The notes: generated from the sequence alone by a model not told the origin. A stretch of 64,000 bases of DNA from Zygnema cylindricum (GCA_037447655.1 JBBHKE010000986.1:1-64000), one strand, 5' to 3'. Shown: positions 46,049 through 55,419, counted from the stretch's first letter. Numbers and translations: made by a program.

Positions 46049-47935
46049 CTATTTTCCTTTCAACTTCCACAAACAAGTAAACAAACACCCCCTCCATTTT
46101 TTCCTTTTCTTTTTCCTTTTTCTTTTTCCTTTCATAAAACTTAAGTATTTAACACAGTGCATTAAATGAACTGAAATGATAATTGTATCACACATTTTAT
46201 TTAACATCCCATTTTTCTTAAATCCGAGCAAAGATTTTATCCACCTCTTCCCTTTTCCATCCATACTAAATCCACTTTCCCTCTTGAAATTCAAACAACC
46301 AGCCCCATCCCCAACCTTCAACACATACCCGGATGATAACCCTTTTACAGGCACATCTTCACAAGAGACATCACACCAAGTAGTGATGTCAAATCCATCC
46401 ACCTCCAAATATTCCCAAAAACCACTAGTCCCCACTAGGTTCCTCATAAGATCTACTTCCGTAATCATATTTTTATCCATGATAATTACCCCATTTTCTG
46501 AACTTCCCTCACTGTCTCCCATGGAATTCTTTCCACTATCACTTTCTATTTTAATTCCCAATAAATATTTCTCTTCTCCCCTATCCTTTAAAACCCCCTC
46601 TAGAATTAATTCTCCCCTTTCCTCGGAATCCGTTGAAGTCTCCCTTTCCGACCAGTTTTCTGTTTCCAAAATATCTATGAAACTATCCTCAATATTTGGA
46701 ACTTCTTCAAGTATCTCCTCTCTCTTTACTTCCCTTATACCTCCAAAAGCACACTGTTGCCTTCGTCCAATTTCTGTGTACTTTTCTCTCTTCCCCATTC
46801 TACCAATGTGAAGAAGCTCCAATTTTTCTTCATCCTCTTTCTCCTCTTCCTCTTCGTCCTCCTCATCCACATTCCAACTTCTAAGTTTTTCCAAACAAGG
46901 GCATTCCTCCATATAATGACCCGGTTCCCTACAAAAGAAGCAAACCCCTTTTTTGAAAGCCCCCGTGTCTTTTCTTCTCAATCTTTTTCCACCAAAGTTC
47001 TGATAAGGTTTACCTTTGTCTTTCTTCCTCTCATCACGCTTCCGCTCGTCACCACCGTTCCTCTCATCACGCTTCCGCTCGTCACCGTCGTTCCTCTCAT
47101 CACGCTTCCGCCAATCACCACCAGCTGAAAAAGCATTGACCCTGTCCTTTCCCCTACGAAGCTCCAAAGTGCTTTCCCTCACAAGAATTATCCCCATGGT
47201 AAAGCTCCAAGTCCATGAGGAGCCATCCATTGCCTGCATACGATAAATAATGTTTTCGTACTCACTTGGGAGTTTCATAAGTAGTGTATAAATCTTACTC
47301 TCCTCAGATTCTACATATCCCGCACTAGCTAGCTCAACATATAACGCAGCAATATCATTACAAAACTCTATCATGCTACCGCCTTTATAAACATAGGCAT
47401 CTATTTCCTGTTTTACTAATTGCTGCCTCTGAATAGTCTCACTGTTATAAATCTGAATTAGTACTTCCCATATCTCTGAAGACTTGGTTAGACTTAAAAG
47501 AGTGATAGCTATCGACTTAGACACATATCTACGTATGAGATGTTTTGCTATAGTGTTTTTGTATTCCCATATTTTTCTGTCATTTTCTTCAGTTTTAATC
47601 CCTACATGTGGTACCATAGCTGAGAGCCTAGCTCCCCTCACCATAGGTGTCCCTTTTTCCTTCTCCCCTATTTCCCCATCCACGCAAAGATTCTTCCCTT
47701 CACCTTCCGTTGCATCTGAGCTCCGAATGATATTCTGGGCAGCCTCAGATGAATCTCCATAGTAAGCTCCTCCAAAGCCAGGTGGCGGACATCTCACTTG
47801 TCCCGAAACAATTCCCCATAAGTGTTTCTCGAAAAGCAATCCCGCCATTGTAAACTCCCAATAAGTGAAGTCTATTCCATCGAACATAGGCACCCTAGAC
47901 GGTGGGCCCATAACCTGAAACTCTGAGACCTCCAT
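46049..47935 (-). CDS. Gag-like protein with RNase H remnant, 628 aa
   Basis: This is the intact ORF of a non-autonomous copia element. Residues 1-270 are copia Gag, beginning MEVSEFQVMGPPSRVP with the first residues coded in the LTR. A charged repeat (KRDERN-GDE units) spans about 276-308. A CX2CX4HX4C zinc knuckle is at C332, C335, H340 and C345. An acidic run EEDEEEEEKEDEE is at 357-369, and RRQQCAFGGIRE at 391-402 is the segment that precedes the protease in the autonomous element. Protease, integrase and RT are then absent. From about 455 it resumes with KYLLGIKIE (RT end) and an RNase H-like remnant (DITTWCDVS, SGYVLKVGDGAGC) without EAEYMA or FCDNQ. A Lys/Arg tail ends it. It probably still packages RNA. 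It is too open to be junk. Confidence 0.93.
   Translation of the reverse strand: MEVSEFQVMGPPSRVPMFDGIDFTYWEFTMAGLLFEKHLWGIVSGQVRCPPPGFGGAYYGDSSEAAQNIIRSSDATEGEGKNLCVDGEIGEKEKGTPMVRGARLSAMVPHVGIKTEENDRKIWEYKNTIAKHLIRRYVSKSIAITLLSLTKSSEIWEVLIQIYNSETIQRQQLVKQEIDAYVYKGGSMIEFCNDIAALYVELASAGYVESEESKIYTLLMKLPSEYENIIYRMQAMDGSSWTWSFTMGIILVRESTLELRRGKDRVNAFSAGGDWRKRDERNDGDERKRDERNGGDERKRDERKKDKGKPYQNFGGKRLRRKDTGAFKKGVCFFCREPGHYMEECPCLEKLRSWNVDEEDEEEEEKEDEEKLELLHIGRMGKREKYTEIGRRQQCAFGGIREVKREEILEEVPNIEDSFIDILETENWSERETSTDSEERGELILEGVLKDRGEEKYLLGIKIESDSGKNSMGDSEGSSENGVIIMDKNMITEVDLMRNLVGTSGFWEYLEVDGFDITTWCDVSCEDVPVKGLSSGYVLKVGDGAGCLNFKRESGFSMDGKGKRWIKSLLGFKKNGMLNKMCDTIIISVHLMHCVKYLSFMKGKRKRKKKRKKWRGCLFTCLWKLKGK
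47902..47917 (-). other. primer-binding site, half tRNA-iMet type
   Basis: The plus strand reads GGTGGGCCCATAACC up to the LTR start TGAAAC, matching initiator tRNA-Met positions 26-40. As in the other elements, it lies within the gag frame (V-M-G-P-P codons). Confidence 0.8.
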
Positions 47936-49157
47936 TGGCCCTCAGAGTATGCAGATCCAAAAGAAGCTAATCTAGATAGTGCCGACCCCAAGTTAACATA
48001 AACCCAAGTGACTAACCCCTTGACAGTCAGAACCCCAATATAGATTCACCCCTGTGAAATAACACTTTCTTTGTGCTCAGTTCAACCACAAAATGCAAAG
48101 TTAGAATATGAGATTTGGACACATTCACCCACTTTGACTTTCCCTTAGAAATACAGCCACCCTGGCAGACAAAAACTCTGACCGACTACACCCCTGTGTA
48201 GCCTGGACTCCCTTGAGTTCACAGCAAAAAGAATCACTGAAAATGGTCAAGTAAATTGATAGTTATGGCTGCCCAAAGTTAGCCATTTATACAAGGTGCT
48301 CTCTGGGAGAGACAGCTATCTACCCAAAATTTCCTAAGTCCTATTCCCCCTCTAAAACTCTATCTACTGAAGTACGGCACCAATCAAATTACTGTGTCGT
48401 ACATAAAAGTACAGGTGCCGGTGTACTTTCTGTACGGCCATTGTACAACATGGCCAAATTGTCGACACGTGTCATAGCTGGATTTGTTTCCGCAATCTCC
48501 GGAGTCGCCGCAATCCAACATTGTCGCGCCACGTGTCACATTACGTGGTGATGGCTGAAAAACGCCAAAAGTACATGTTCCGTGATCGCGGCACCTATCG
48601 TGGCCGTCCGATCAAAATCGGCTACAATCCTAGCCGCTGAAATTCGACGCGCGGTATTTGTTTCGCTATCGAAACAAATGCGCGGTATTTGTTTCGCTGT
48701 CGAAACAAATGCGCGGTATTTGTTTCGCTATCGAAACAAATGCGCGGTATCCGTTCTGCCCCCATTCCGTACTTCGTACTAAATTAAACTGTATCTATGT
48801 ACTAAGTATCTATTAGCCGTTAAACGGATTAATCTACATATGACGATTTATATATCTGTCAAACCCTATATATCGTAATATCTGTTCTAGACATAACGGC
48901 TAGAGCTAACGGCTACTGTAAATTGACGGACGGTAGGTACCAGGATCAATTCCTGGGTCCGTCTACTAACTTTTGGTAAGTCTACCTAATTTACCCCCTG
49001 TCTTCTCTAGAGAGCCAAGGCAGCCATAGCTCTAGCTCCCTATCCAGCCTTCAGTGACTACAACAAGTATGGGGGCTTGGAAAGGGGAGTTAGAGGCAGA
49101 CCGCCTCAGCTCTTTTTCTATCCTAATACAGACCTATAAAATACTCAAATATCAACA
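47919..49157 (-). repeat. 5' LTR of element B
   Basis: 1239 bp, near-identical to 44852-46030 but with three 31-bp hairpin units (48649-48741) instead of one. It holds the gag ATG (47933-47935), a minus-strand TATAAATGG near 48283-48291 and G-box words near 48465 and 48532. Confidence 0.95.
48649..48741 (-). repeat. 31-bp hairpin unit x3 in LTR
   Basis: Each unit is GCGCGGT followed by the inverted repeat ATTTGTTTCG-CTAT-CGAAACAAAT (10-bp arms, 4-base loop, CTGT in the middle unit). The partner LTR has one unit. Confidence 0.92.
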
Positions 49158-49162
49158 AAAAT

Positions 49163-50290
49163 CAGCCTAAACATCCCATGGTTACCTTTCTCAGCAATGA
49201 AATAGACATCCTCCTCAAAACTAGTAGTAAAGAATCCTTCCCAAGTGCATGTAAAAAAGCACTTATCATCTAATACAGATGTAGAGATGAGGTTTTTGTT
49301 CAGCTACGAGATAAACAATACATCGGAGAATGTTACTATGGATGTCTTTCCTTCTACTAACACTTTCAGATCTATCGATCCTACAAGAGTAGTGGTGACT
49401 ATCCTCCCATCCATGTACTATATCTCTACGGTGGGAATTTTTCTCATCTTAGTTAACAGGTGCCTATCCTTATACACATGTGCATGGAGGCACCTGAATC
49501 TATAATCCAGCCTGTTTCACCTTTCAATCCACCGTAAGCACATTTCTGCCTTCGTGGAATTTCGACCTCATTTTTCGCCTCTAAATCCTCATCCAAAACG
49601 AGCTCATCGTCTTCGTCCTCGGATTCCGCCTCATGTACCTGTGTCACAAGGGCCTTTTTCTTTCCTCTCGGTGTACCACCGATCTTCCCCTCCTTTAACC
49701 GAAGCTCGGTTAGCTTAGTGCACTCTGTCATATAGTGCCCCGGTTTCTTACAAAAATGACATAAACCTTTAAGGGACCTTGGTCCGAACTCGTCGGCCTG
49801 ATTTTTCTGCTCCTTTCCCCTATAGTTTCCGACCGGTTTCCGAGATCCCTTGTTCCTTCAATCGGTCGAAGTTGCCAAGGCTTGGCCACTTTTTCCTCCC
49901 CTTCGGATCTCAATCGTATTCCCCCGAACAAGAATCATCCCTACCACTGAGTTCCATATCCACCTTGAGTCCGGCAAGTCCTGCACACGGTTGACTATGT
50001 TCTCGAACTCATCGGGTAACTTTATCATTAAATAGTTAACCTTTTCTTTTTCACTAAAATCTTTTCCCGCACTCTCTAGCTCCATGAAGAGTGTAGCAAG
50101 CTCTTTGCAAAAATCCAACATTTTCCCCCTCTTTGTATACATATTCCTTAACTTTTTGATCAGCCAACTGTTGTTGCTGAATCGTACCATTTTGGTACAT
50201 CTCTATAAGAGCCATCCACAGATCGGATGCCTTTTCTACTGTTGGTTTCAAACCTTTATCCTCAGTAGATAAGGCTGTGAGGGGAGGTAT
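49163..50290 (-). pseudogene. element C gag and protease, 5'-truncated
   Basis: This is the upstream part of element C. Minus-strand words in order are Gag pieces (DLWMALIEMYQNGTIQQQQLADQK, KLPDEFENIVNRVQDLP, GKSGQALA), a zinc knuckle CHFCKKPGHYMTEC near 49740-49785, and the protease DSGASMHMC near 49480-49505. Further words lead into YFIAEKGNHGMFRL beside the element B insertion. Several frameshifts are present. Homology ends near 50290 about 120-130 codons into Gag, so the 5' end and LTR are lost. Confidence 0.88.
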
Positions 50291-50565
50291 ATAACTTAGA
50301 ATATTTTTTGGGTCTTTTAAGTTATAATACTTACCTTGTGTAGTGTGACAGTGGATGAGTAACTCTTGAGCGTAGTGTATGGTCCGATAGACACGCGTCA
50401 GTATGAGGGATTTAGATCTTATTGTACTTTAATTTTTTACGCTATTCAATACGGTACCTTAATTAAAGTGAAGGAAAAAATATAATTATTTATCCTATTT
50501 AGGAAAAAAACTCAAAATTTCAGGAACCCATATTCGATTTATATACTCTAATAACGATTCACGGT
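50291..50565. other. inverted partial copy of the 53916-54110 element
   Basis: Reverse-complemented, 50400-50565 matches 53925-54090 (TAATTAAGG-ACCGTA and ACAATAAGATCTAAAT words). It ends with the TIR-like TAATAACGATTCACGGTG at 50549-50566. Confidence 0.6.
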
Positions 50566-50960
50566 GTACATTCTGCCAGCGGCACGGCGGCCTTCGACGA
50601 TTGGCAACGTTACATTGTGCCAACCATACGCGGTCTACACAGCGACGTTTGGCAATAATACATTACGCCATCCATACGGCAGTCTGCACACAACGCACGT
50701 CAACGTTAAATTACGCCATCCGTACGGCGTTCTGCACAGCGACGGGTGGCAATGTTAGGTTTTGCCAACCGTACGGCGCTCTGCACACCGGCGGTTGGCA
50801 ATGTTAGAGTATGCCAACCGTGCGGTGGTCAACACACCGACAACTAGCAATGTAAGATTATGCCATCCGAACGACGGTACGGGCGGTACCGTTACATTGT
50901 GCCAGCCGTACGGCTATCCTTACTGCGGACGGACGGAAAAAATCGATGACAGCCACACCG
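50566..50960 (+). repeat. 49-bp minisatellite, about 8 units
   Basis: Units pair a TTGGCAAC...TGCCAA inverted repeat with a CCGTACGG palindrome and CTGCACA-CGACGG. They are followed by a short spacer and the TATATAAGG module (now split by a solo LTR). Confidence 0.8.
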
Positions 50961-50965
50961 CCTAC

Positions 50966-52012
50966 TGAAACTCTGAGACATCCATAAGTCCTCAGAGTGG
51001 ACAGCTTCCAAGAAGCCTCTAGGATAATCTTGACCCCTTTGTGTTTAAGCAAAAATAACTGCCACCCTGGCAGACAAAAACTCTAACCAACTGCACCCCT
51101 GTGAAGGCAAGACTCCCCTGAGTCGATAGCAAAAAGAATCTCTGAGTTTGCTCCCCTGAGCAGTAAGTTATAGAGGGTCAAAGTTGACCTTTTGTACAGA
51201 AGCTCTCTGGGAGAGAGGGTCCTATCTTCTAATTTTTCTAAGTCCTATCTCTCTCACAGACTCTATCTACTGATGTACGGAACCAATCAGAATACAGTTC
51301 CGTACGCAAAAGAACAGCTACCGGTGTACTTTATGTACGGACATTGTACGACATGGCCTAAATGTCCACACGTGGAATATCCGGATTCGCTCCTTTAATC
51401 CTCGGAGATGCCGCGCTCCAATGTTACATCGCCACGTGTCATCCGATGTGGCGATGCCCACAAACCGCCGAATTCTTCTTCCGCGATCTCGGCGCTAATT
51501 TCGGCCGTCCGATTGAACTCGCATTTGATCGTAGCCGTAATAAATACATGCGCGGTATTTGTTTCGCTACGAAATCAATGCGCGGTATTGATTTCTTATC
51601 CGTACCGCAATTCGTACTTTTACACTACCATATCGATGTATCCCGTTAACAGTTATAGTTAATTGATTTATCCTATGTGTACATGTTTAAATCATTATCG
51701 TACTATATACTATGTAACACTACTTCTAGACTTAACGGCTAAGGCTACCGGCTATCTACACTCTGACGGCCGGCAGGTACCAGGATCAAATCCTGTCGCC
51801 GGCACATACCTTTTAGTAATTAATCCATAGACTAATATAAATTTCCCGTAAACCTCAGGATAGCCTAGGTAGCCATGGCTCTAGCTTCCTCTCCAATTTC
51901 TCAGTGACTGCGACAAGTTTGAGAGTTGGAGAGAGAAGTTAGAGGTAGACTGCCTCGGCTTCTTTATTTCTATTCAGACCTAGAAAATACTTAAAAACCA
52001 TTAATTTCTACA
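50966..52012 (-). repeat. solo copia LTR, TSD CCTAC
   Basis: It is flanked by CCTAC at 50961-50965 and 52013-52017. The plus strand runs TGAAACTCTGAGACA... to ...AATTTCTACA. It separates the minisatellite from its TATA module. Its ATG reads MDVSEFQ then meets a stop in the flank. Confidence 0.93.
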
Positions 52013-52021
52013 CCTACCGCC

Positions 52022-52030
52022 TATATAAGG
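52022..52030 (+). promoter_or_regulatory. TATA module (copy 1)
   Basis: CGCCTATATAAGG followed by GAGGGGTGAAC and TTATT-ATATACT is shared with 55132-55190, where it also follows a 49-bp minisatellite. It has the form of a core promoter. The transcript is unknown. Confidence 0.5.
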
Positions 52031-52071
52031 CTTCACAGAGGGGTGAACAACGTTCCCTTATTCATATACTA

Positions 52072-52461
52072 ACAAGACAAAATGAGTCCGTTACACAGGC
52101 TACCGGCTATCTATTCTCCAACGGCCGGCAGGTACCAGGATCAAATCCTGTCGCCGGCACATACCTTTTAGTAATTAATCCCTAGACTAATATAAATTTC
52201 CCGTAAACCTGAGGATAGCCTAGGTAGCCATGGCTTTATCTTCCTCTCCAATTTCTCAGTGACTGCGACAAGTTTGAGAGTTGGAGAGATCACGCCTTTT
52301 TTTATCTCCCGTCAATGGTTTTTTCTTCACACGGCCATGGTTCCGAGAGGGAGAACCTCGGTGTCCTTCTAGACGAAGCGAAGTGAGAGAGAGAGTTTCC
52401 ATTGCAATAGTGTTTCCTACCATTGTTTTTTTTTGTACAAGACAAAATGAGTCCGTTACAC
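52072..52461 (+). repeat. 25-bp direct repeats around an LTR fragment
   Basis: A perfect 25-bp direct repeat (52072-52096 and 52437-52461; starts ACAAGACAAAATGAG) brackets a 340-bp segment. That segment begins with a piece of copia LTR (52097-52289) matching 51735-51930 and continues with unrelated DNA. Confidence 0.85.
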
Positions 52462-52574
52462 GGGCAAGGTTCGTGTTTTGTGTGTTTATGCTTGTATAGA
52501 GTTTTTAGCCAGTGTAATGATTTGAGCCCTAATTGTCTAATTCGTACGGATTCGGAATTTTTTTATGGTTTTAA

Positions 52575-53035
52575 CCATAGTTCAAAAGTAGGCGTTTTTT
52601 GGTAGGCCTTTTGTAGGCCGCCTTTAGCGTAAGTTTTGTTACGGGCTTTCCATGTGATCTTTTTAGATCGCTACTTTCATCAGCGACCGTCCGATCGTCC
52701 GAATTTGACGATAGTCCTAACGTAAGTTGTGTTATGGGCTTTTCATGTGATCTTCTTAGATCGTTACTTTCATCAACGACCGTCACATCGTTCGAATCTG
52801 GCGGTTTAAATAAAAAGTCGCTAAAAACTCACAGATAAAAAGATTTTTTTGTCCGATTTTTTTTTCAAATTTAGATATGACGATTATTTCTCTATCGATC
52901 CATGTGCAACTCAACCCTGTTACTATTTTATTTCATTTTGCGGCTAATACAATATGGGTCTTAAGGCCATATTGTATGTTTTGCATACAATAGGCATATT
53001 GTATAGGCGTACGGTCACCTACTTTTGAACTATGG
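52575..53035. mobile_element. MITE, 461 bp, TIR 18 bp, TSD TTTTAA
   Basis: Perfect terminal inverted repeats CCATAGTTCAAAAGTAGG lie at both ends, flanked by TTTTAA (52569-52574 and 53036-53041). Inside are two tandem copies of a roughly 100-bp unit (GCGTAAGTT, CATGTGATCTT, AGATCG words) and a palindrome around GGCCATATTGTAT. It has no coding capacity. The superfamily is uncertain. Confidence 0.88.
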
Positions 53036-53041
53036 TTTTAA

Positions 53042-53640
53042 CGTAGTATTCGCGACTTTTATACTTTTCTTATAATCCGTTTAGTTTTCGCTGTACGAAC
53101 ATATACGAAAATGTACGGAGAGCGTAATCATAGAGAATCCTTAAAAAATCTTAAAATGTACAAAAATGAACAAAAATGTACAGTAATATACGGAAAGTGT
53201 ACCACACAAAACCTAATGGTACGACAGTTTTTTGGCAGTCATACTCAAATATAAAGGAATGTATGACAATGTACCCTATAAACCCTAAAATCCCCCCTTT
53301 AATTACCTTATTATGTACAAAAATGTACGACCACTGTACGTAGATGCACGAAAAGTATAGCGCAACTCTATTGAAATACACGGGAATGTACAAAAATGTA
53401 CCCCACAAACCCTAAAACATATAACCATAACAGGTACGGAAACTACGGACGATATACTTACATGTATTGAAAGTGTGGGGCAGCTATACTCAACATACGG
53501 AATGTAAGGAAATGTACTCTAAAGCCCTAAAAATCCCTTAAATAACCCTTTAAGACGGAAAGTGTAGGGACATTGTCATAAAATGTACAAAAATGTATTG
53601 GTACATAGGCAAATACACATTTTATAACATTTTTTTCATC
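53042..53640 (-). repeat. dispersed repeat with telobox-like units
   Basis: Homologous to 61540-62110 inside the hAT-like element. Successive units of about 150 bp carry AAATGTAC, GGAAAGTGTA and AAACCCTAAAA (a telobox core). Terminal repeats are not found here, so this is a fragment. Confidence 0.65.
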
Positions 53641-53789
53641 ATTAAATGCGTATCGTGCGTAGTATTCGCTCGTTTGTTTCGTGTGTATTATGCGCAAGGG
53701 ACATCTATGGTCAATCTGCACGCTATGCACCTGTTTTGGCGGACCGCGCTTACTTTTAACGACGCTTTTTTAAGGGTCGGTACGGCTGG

Positions 53790-53915
53790 TAGTCTGTACT
53801 AGGGACTGTTGGCAACTTTAGATTATCTGAGCCGTACGTCGTTCTGTATTGCGGCGCACGGCAACGCTACATTGTGCTAGCGGTACGACTGTCCGTACCG
53901 CGACCCACGACAACG
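53790..53915 (+). repeat. 49-bp minisatellite, 2-3 units
   Basis: Same GGTACGGC-TGTCTGTAC / GGCAACGCTACATTGTGCC unit as at 54786-55105, ending at the left TIR of the next element. Confidence 0.7.
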
Positions 53916-54469
53916 CTACACTGCGAATCGTTATTAGTGTCAAAGTCACTAATTTGGGTTATTAAAATTTTGATTTTTTTCCTCAAGTAGGATTAGATGA
54001 CTTTACTTTTTCTTTGACGTTAATTAAGGCACCGTACAAAATGGGGTAAAGAACGAATATACAATAAGATCTAAATAGTGTGGTGTACTGTCGATGTCAG
54101 ACCGTACATAAATGTACATCTCTAAATGAAAATTTACAAAAAATGAATTAAGTAAGACTCTCACGCATAGGGATGTGCGCTAAAAAAACGGGATTAAAAC
54201 GGGATTATTTTGACACGTAAATTAGTGTGACCTGTACCGATATTTAACTTTCACGACGGCGTACGATTTCTAATATTTTGTACAGATACATATATTAATG
54301 TATATAATCGTACGACAATTATTCCATTTTTGCTGTTCCCAAATTAGCATTAAGCCGAAATTAGAATTCACCTTTAAAAAAAAAAATCAAATTCTTAATT
54401 AACATCAATTACGTTAAATTTTCTTTAACACTATTTAAACTTTGACACTAATAACGATTCGCGGTGTAC
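53916..54469. mobile_element. short TIR element, 554 bp
   Basis: The ends are CTACACTGCGAATCGTTA... and ...TAACGATTCGCGGTGTAC, with TTAGTGTCAA and TTTGACACTAA inside. Non-coding, AT-rich. Same family as 54563, 55420 and 56332. Confidence 0.72.
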
Positions 54470-54562
54470 ATTGTGCCAGGCGTACGGCAGTCTGTACCGC
54501 GACCTACGACAACGCTACATTGTGCCAGTCGTACGGTTGTCTGTACCGCGACACAGGCAACG
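54470..54562 (+). repeat. 49-bp minisatellite, 2 units
   Basis: Two units (ATTGTGCCAGGCGTACGGC..., GTGCCAGTCGTACGGTT...) lie between two TIR elements. Confidence 0.7.
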
Positions 54563-54785
54563 CTACACCGTGCATCGTTATTAGTGTCAACGACTCTAAT
54601 TTGGGTTCATAAAATCTTGATTTTTTTCCAAAAATAGATACATGATTTTCGAAATTAAATTAGCAACGCTATTTAAGGAAGTGGACCATAATATGCCACG
54701 TTTCTCGAACTAAATTAGAATCAATAACTCTAAATATATTTTTACACTATTTAACGCTTGACACTAATAACGATGCGCGATGTAG
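54563..54785. mobile_element. short TIR element, 223 bp
   Basis: Its 28-bp ends (54563-54590 and 54758-54785) are near-perfect inverted copies starting CTACACCGTGCATCG. The body is about 90% the same as 56332-56554 by eye. Confidence 0.82.
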
Positions 54786-55105
54786 CCGTACGGCGGTCTG
54801 TACACCGACGGTTGCAGCGTAACATTACGCCAAACGTACGGCTGTCTGTACACTGACGGCTTTCAGCGTAACATTACGCCAGCCGTACGGCGTTATGTAC
54901 TCCGACAGTTGGCAACGTAACAATACGCCAACCGTACGACTGTTTGTACACCGACGGTTGGCAGCGTAGCATTATGCCAACCGTACGACTGTCTGTACAC
55001 CGACAGTTGGCAGCGTACAATTACGCCATCCGTACGGGTGTCTGTACTGCGACGTGTGGCACCTTTACATTGTGCCCGCGGTACGGCCGTCCGTACTGCG
55101 TGTGA
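54786..55105 (+). repeat. 49-bp minisatellite, about 7 units
   Basis: Regular 49-bp units read GCCAACCGTACG-CTGTCTGTACACCGACGG then TTGGCAGCGTAACATTA. Each contains TTGGCA...TGCCAA across the unit border and a CCGTACGG palindrome. Later units are more diverged. Confidence 0.88.
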
Positions 55106-55134
55106 CGGAAAAAATCCTTGACAGACACATCGCC

Positions 55135-55143
55135 TATATAAGG
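55135..55143 (+). promoter_or_regulatory. TATA module (copy 2)
   Basis: TATATAAGG lies 30 bp after the minisatellite within a block conserved with 52018-52078. Putative core promoter with start near 55170. No ORF of note follows. Confidence 0.5.
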
Positions 55144-55419
55144 ATTTCCGGAGGGGCGAACGCAGTTCTCTTATTTATATACTGATATATAAAAACGGTT
55201 TTCTGCAATATCACACAAATGCGACTCACTCCGCGCAAAAATTTCGATTGTAAACTTCCGTACAGATCCAACGGTCGAGATACGTTTATAGTGGAGTCCA
55301 TCCTACGGTTCTAAGGGCTGCGCTCCATTGGCTCAAACACTCGTTTAGGGTAACAAAACGCACTTATGAAAATAACGCGATGACCGCAAAAATACCCCGG
55401 GAAAGGTCAACGATCGACA

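Larger units (their letters stand above)
44852..49157 (-). mobile_element. non-autonomous gag-retaining copia element B
   Basis: This complete 4.3-kb minus-strand element lies between perfect AAAAT target duplications (44847-44851 and 49158-49162). It has LTRs of 1179 and 1239 bp, a polypurine tract and half-tRNA primer-binding site, and one uninterrupted 628-codon frame. The LTRs are close to identical except for two extra 31-bp units in the right one, so insertion is recent. It lacks protease, integrase and RT and must use enzymes supplied in trans. Confidence 0.97.
39858..50290 (-). mobile_element. copia element C, 5'-truncated, nested host of B
   Basis: In minus orientation it has a 3' LTR (39858-40923), polypurine tract and a full-length but broken gag-pol that stops abruptly inside gag near 50290, with no 5' LTR. 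It contains a solo LTR (41271-42318) and the complete element B (44852-49157). Removing both rejoins its coding sequence exactly at the target duplications. It is related to, but clearly different from, the intact element at 14307-20722. Confidence 0.88.

Noticed and set aside
50966-52012. Possible 5' LTR of element C
   Set aside because: It has its own perfect CCTAC duplication and is separated from the C gag by minisatellite DNA, so it is an independent solo LTR.
52281-52499. Plus-strand 72-aa ORF
   Set aside because: It spans the junction of the LTR-fragment insertion and the second 25-bp repeat. No similarity recognised.
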